Assembly: GCA_040768665.1 (NCBI GenBank)
Contig: JAXGMN010000040.1
Span: 62,001-126,000 of the forward strand
Length of the DNA stretch: 64,000 nt
DNA from: JABWBD01 sp040768665
GTDB taxonomy: Bacteria; Planctomycetota; Planctomycetia; Pirellulales; Thermoguttaceae
Direction: 5' to 3'
Below, piece by piece: positions 63,361-64,000 of this stretch. A program made the position numbers and the translations under genes. The stretch's first letter is position 1; every line of letters begins with the position of its first letter. The notes beneath the pieces were generated by a model that searched no databases, was not told the origin of the DNA, and saw nothing but the letters and a program-made list of their open reading frames with translations.

Positions 63361-63801
63361 ATGCGTGGTACACGGTGGCAACCTTTCAACGAGTTGTGGG
63401 GCGACATGCGTCGGCTCCAGGACGAAATGAATCGGGTTTTCGGCCGAGCGCCGGGCAATGGTGAGCGGACCGGCATCTATCCGCCCCTGGATTTGTGGCA
63501 GGACGACGAGAACCTGTACGTCGAGGCGGAACTGCCCGGCATGGACATGAACGATCTCGAGATCTACGTGACCGGCGGCAACCAGCTTTCGCTCAAGGGC
63601 GAGCGGAAGCCGCCGAAGGTCGAACGCGGTAATTGGCACCGCCAGGAACGTGGCTACGGTAGCTTCAGCCGCATGGTCGAACTGCCGCACGATGTCGACG
63701 ACGAGAAAGTCGAGGCCGAATTCCGTCACGGCGTGTTGACCATCACGCTGCCGAAGCGCGAGGAAACCCGGCCGCGGAAGATCGCGGTGAAGAGCGAATG
63801 A
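63361..63801 (+). CDS. Hsp20/alpha-crystallin small heat-shock protein
   Basis: 146 residues with an alpha-crystallin domain: PLDLWQDDENLYVEAELPGM, LEIYVTGGNQLSLKGERKPP, RQERGYGSFSRMVELPHDVD, EAEFRHGVLTITLPK, the last holding the GVLTI motif, and a short C-terminal tail without a strong IxI. A near-perfect ribosome site (AAGGAGGGTAGAAAA) precedes the ATG. ATP-independent holdase. It is the first gene behind the sigma-54 promoter and is followed after 62 bp by a second Hsp20 gene. Confidence 0.95.
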   Translation: MRGTRWQPFNELWGDMRRLQDEMNRVFGRAPGNGERTGIYPPLDLWQDDENLYVEAELPGMDMNDLEIYVTGGNQLSLKGERKPPKVERGNWHRQERGYGSFSRMVELPHDVDDEKVEAEFRHGVLTITLPKREETRPRKIAVKSE

Positions 63802-63863
63802 CCCGCTCACGCATCGCCTGCATCGGTGAGCAAGAATTACGCAGAAGAATAGGAGAATAAACC

Positions 63864-64000
63864 ATGGCAGAACTAGTCAAACAGCAGTCGCAGGGCGATT
63901 CGACGACCATCGAGCGCACCCAGGGCGGTCCGACGTTCGTCCCGCGTTTCGATATCTTCGAGTGCGACGAAGAGTTGGCCCTCTTCGGCGATCTGCCGGG
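63864..64000 (+). CDS. Second Hsp20-family protein, N-terminal part only
   Basis: Runs off the window end. The visible 45 residues (ERTQGGPTFVPRFDIFECDE, ELALFGDLPG) match the start of the Hsp20 type seen in planctomycetes and related phyla. AGGAGA lies 7 bases before the ATG. Probably co-transcribed with the preceding Hsp20 gene. Confidence 0.85.
   Translation, partial: MAELVKQQSQGDSTTIERTQGGPTFVPRFDIFECDEELALFGDLP

Overview
The window looks like a chromosomal segment of a Planctomycetota bacterium, probably in the Pirellulales neighbourhood. The pointers are two DUF1559 proteins with prepilin-type N-termini, a Tat-signal DUF1501 protein, small carboxypeptidase-regulatory-like lipoproteins, a PEP-CTERM autotransporter-repeat protein, Asp-box (sialidase-fold) secreted proteins, high GC, and dispersed short inverted-repeat elements in many intergenic gaps. 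No rRNA, tRNA, CRISPR array or complete transposase gene was seen.

Region 1 (1-15548) is a polyketide / dialkylresorcinol-type biosynthetic locus. The end of one type I PKS (ER-KR-ACP) is followed by a second PKS (KS-AT-DH-ACP-TE) whose AT and TE both lack the nucleophilic serine. Convergent to them runs darA-like, darB-like and an intact stand-alone thioesterase. A double flavodoxin-like oxidoreductase and an operon of a condensation-fold acyltransferase plus an ABC ATPase and FtsX-type permease complete the locus. The PKS probably supplies a chain that DarB condenses and DarA aromatises, with acyl transfer and export downstream.

Region 2 (16130-26374) is typical planctomycete surface/secreted-protein territory: GntR regulator, DUF1559, two Asp-box proteins, lipoprotein, an exported methyltransferase-like protein and DUF1501, separated by nested repeats.

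Region 3 (26529-36392) couples energy and stress functions: proton-translocating transhydrogenase (pntAA-pntAB-pntB), a run of small regulators (HPF, DksA/TraR, Rnk-like), a BON protein, a second Rnk-like gene with a frameshift, an AhpD-like protein, DUF488, a PTS enzyme I broken by two frameshifts, and a glutaredoxin-like protein.

Region 4 (36423-45691) is a nitrosative-stress / respiratory island: a TDT-type transporter, a NarL-type response regulator and histidine kinase pair, two RIC (YtfE/ScdA) di-iron proteins, an NnrS-like membrane protein and a class I glutamine amidotransferase. The promoter of the first RIC gene is nearly duplicated upstream of the AhpD-like gene 8 kb away.

Region 5 (45700-64000) holds a membrane-protein gene split by a 125-bp MITE with a target-site duplication, a secreted beta-propeller-like protein, an antitoxin with a decayed toxin, the PEP-CTERM protein, a short-chain dehydrogenase, a GNAT-HDAC fusion with a second GNAT, another DUF1559/lipoprotein pair, a pair of Hsp70-like proteins (the first with a C-terminal membrane anchor), and two Hsp20 genes behind a textbook sigma-54 promoter.

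All calls come from reading the sequence and recalling families; no database search was run.
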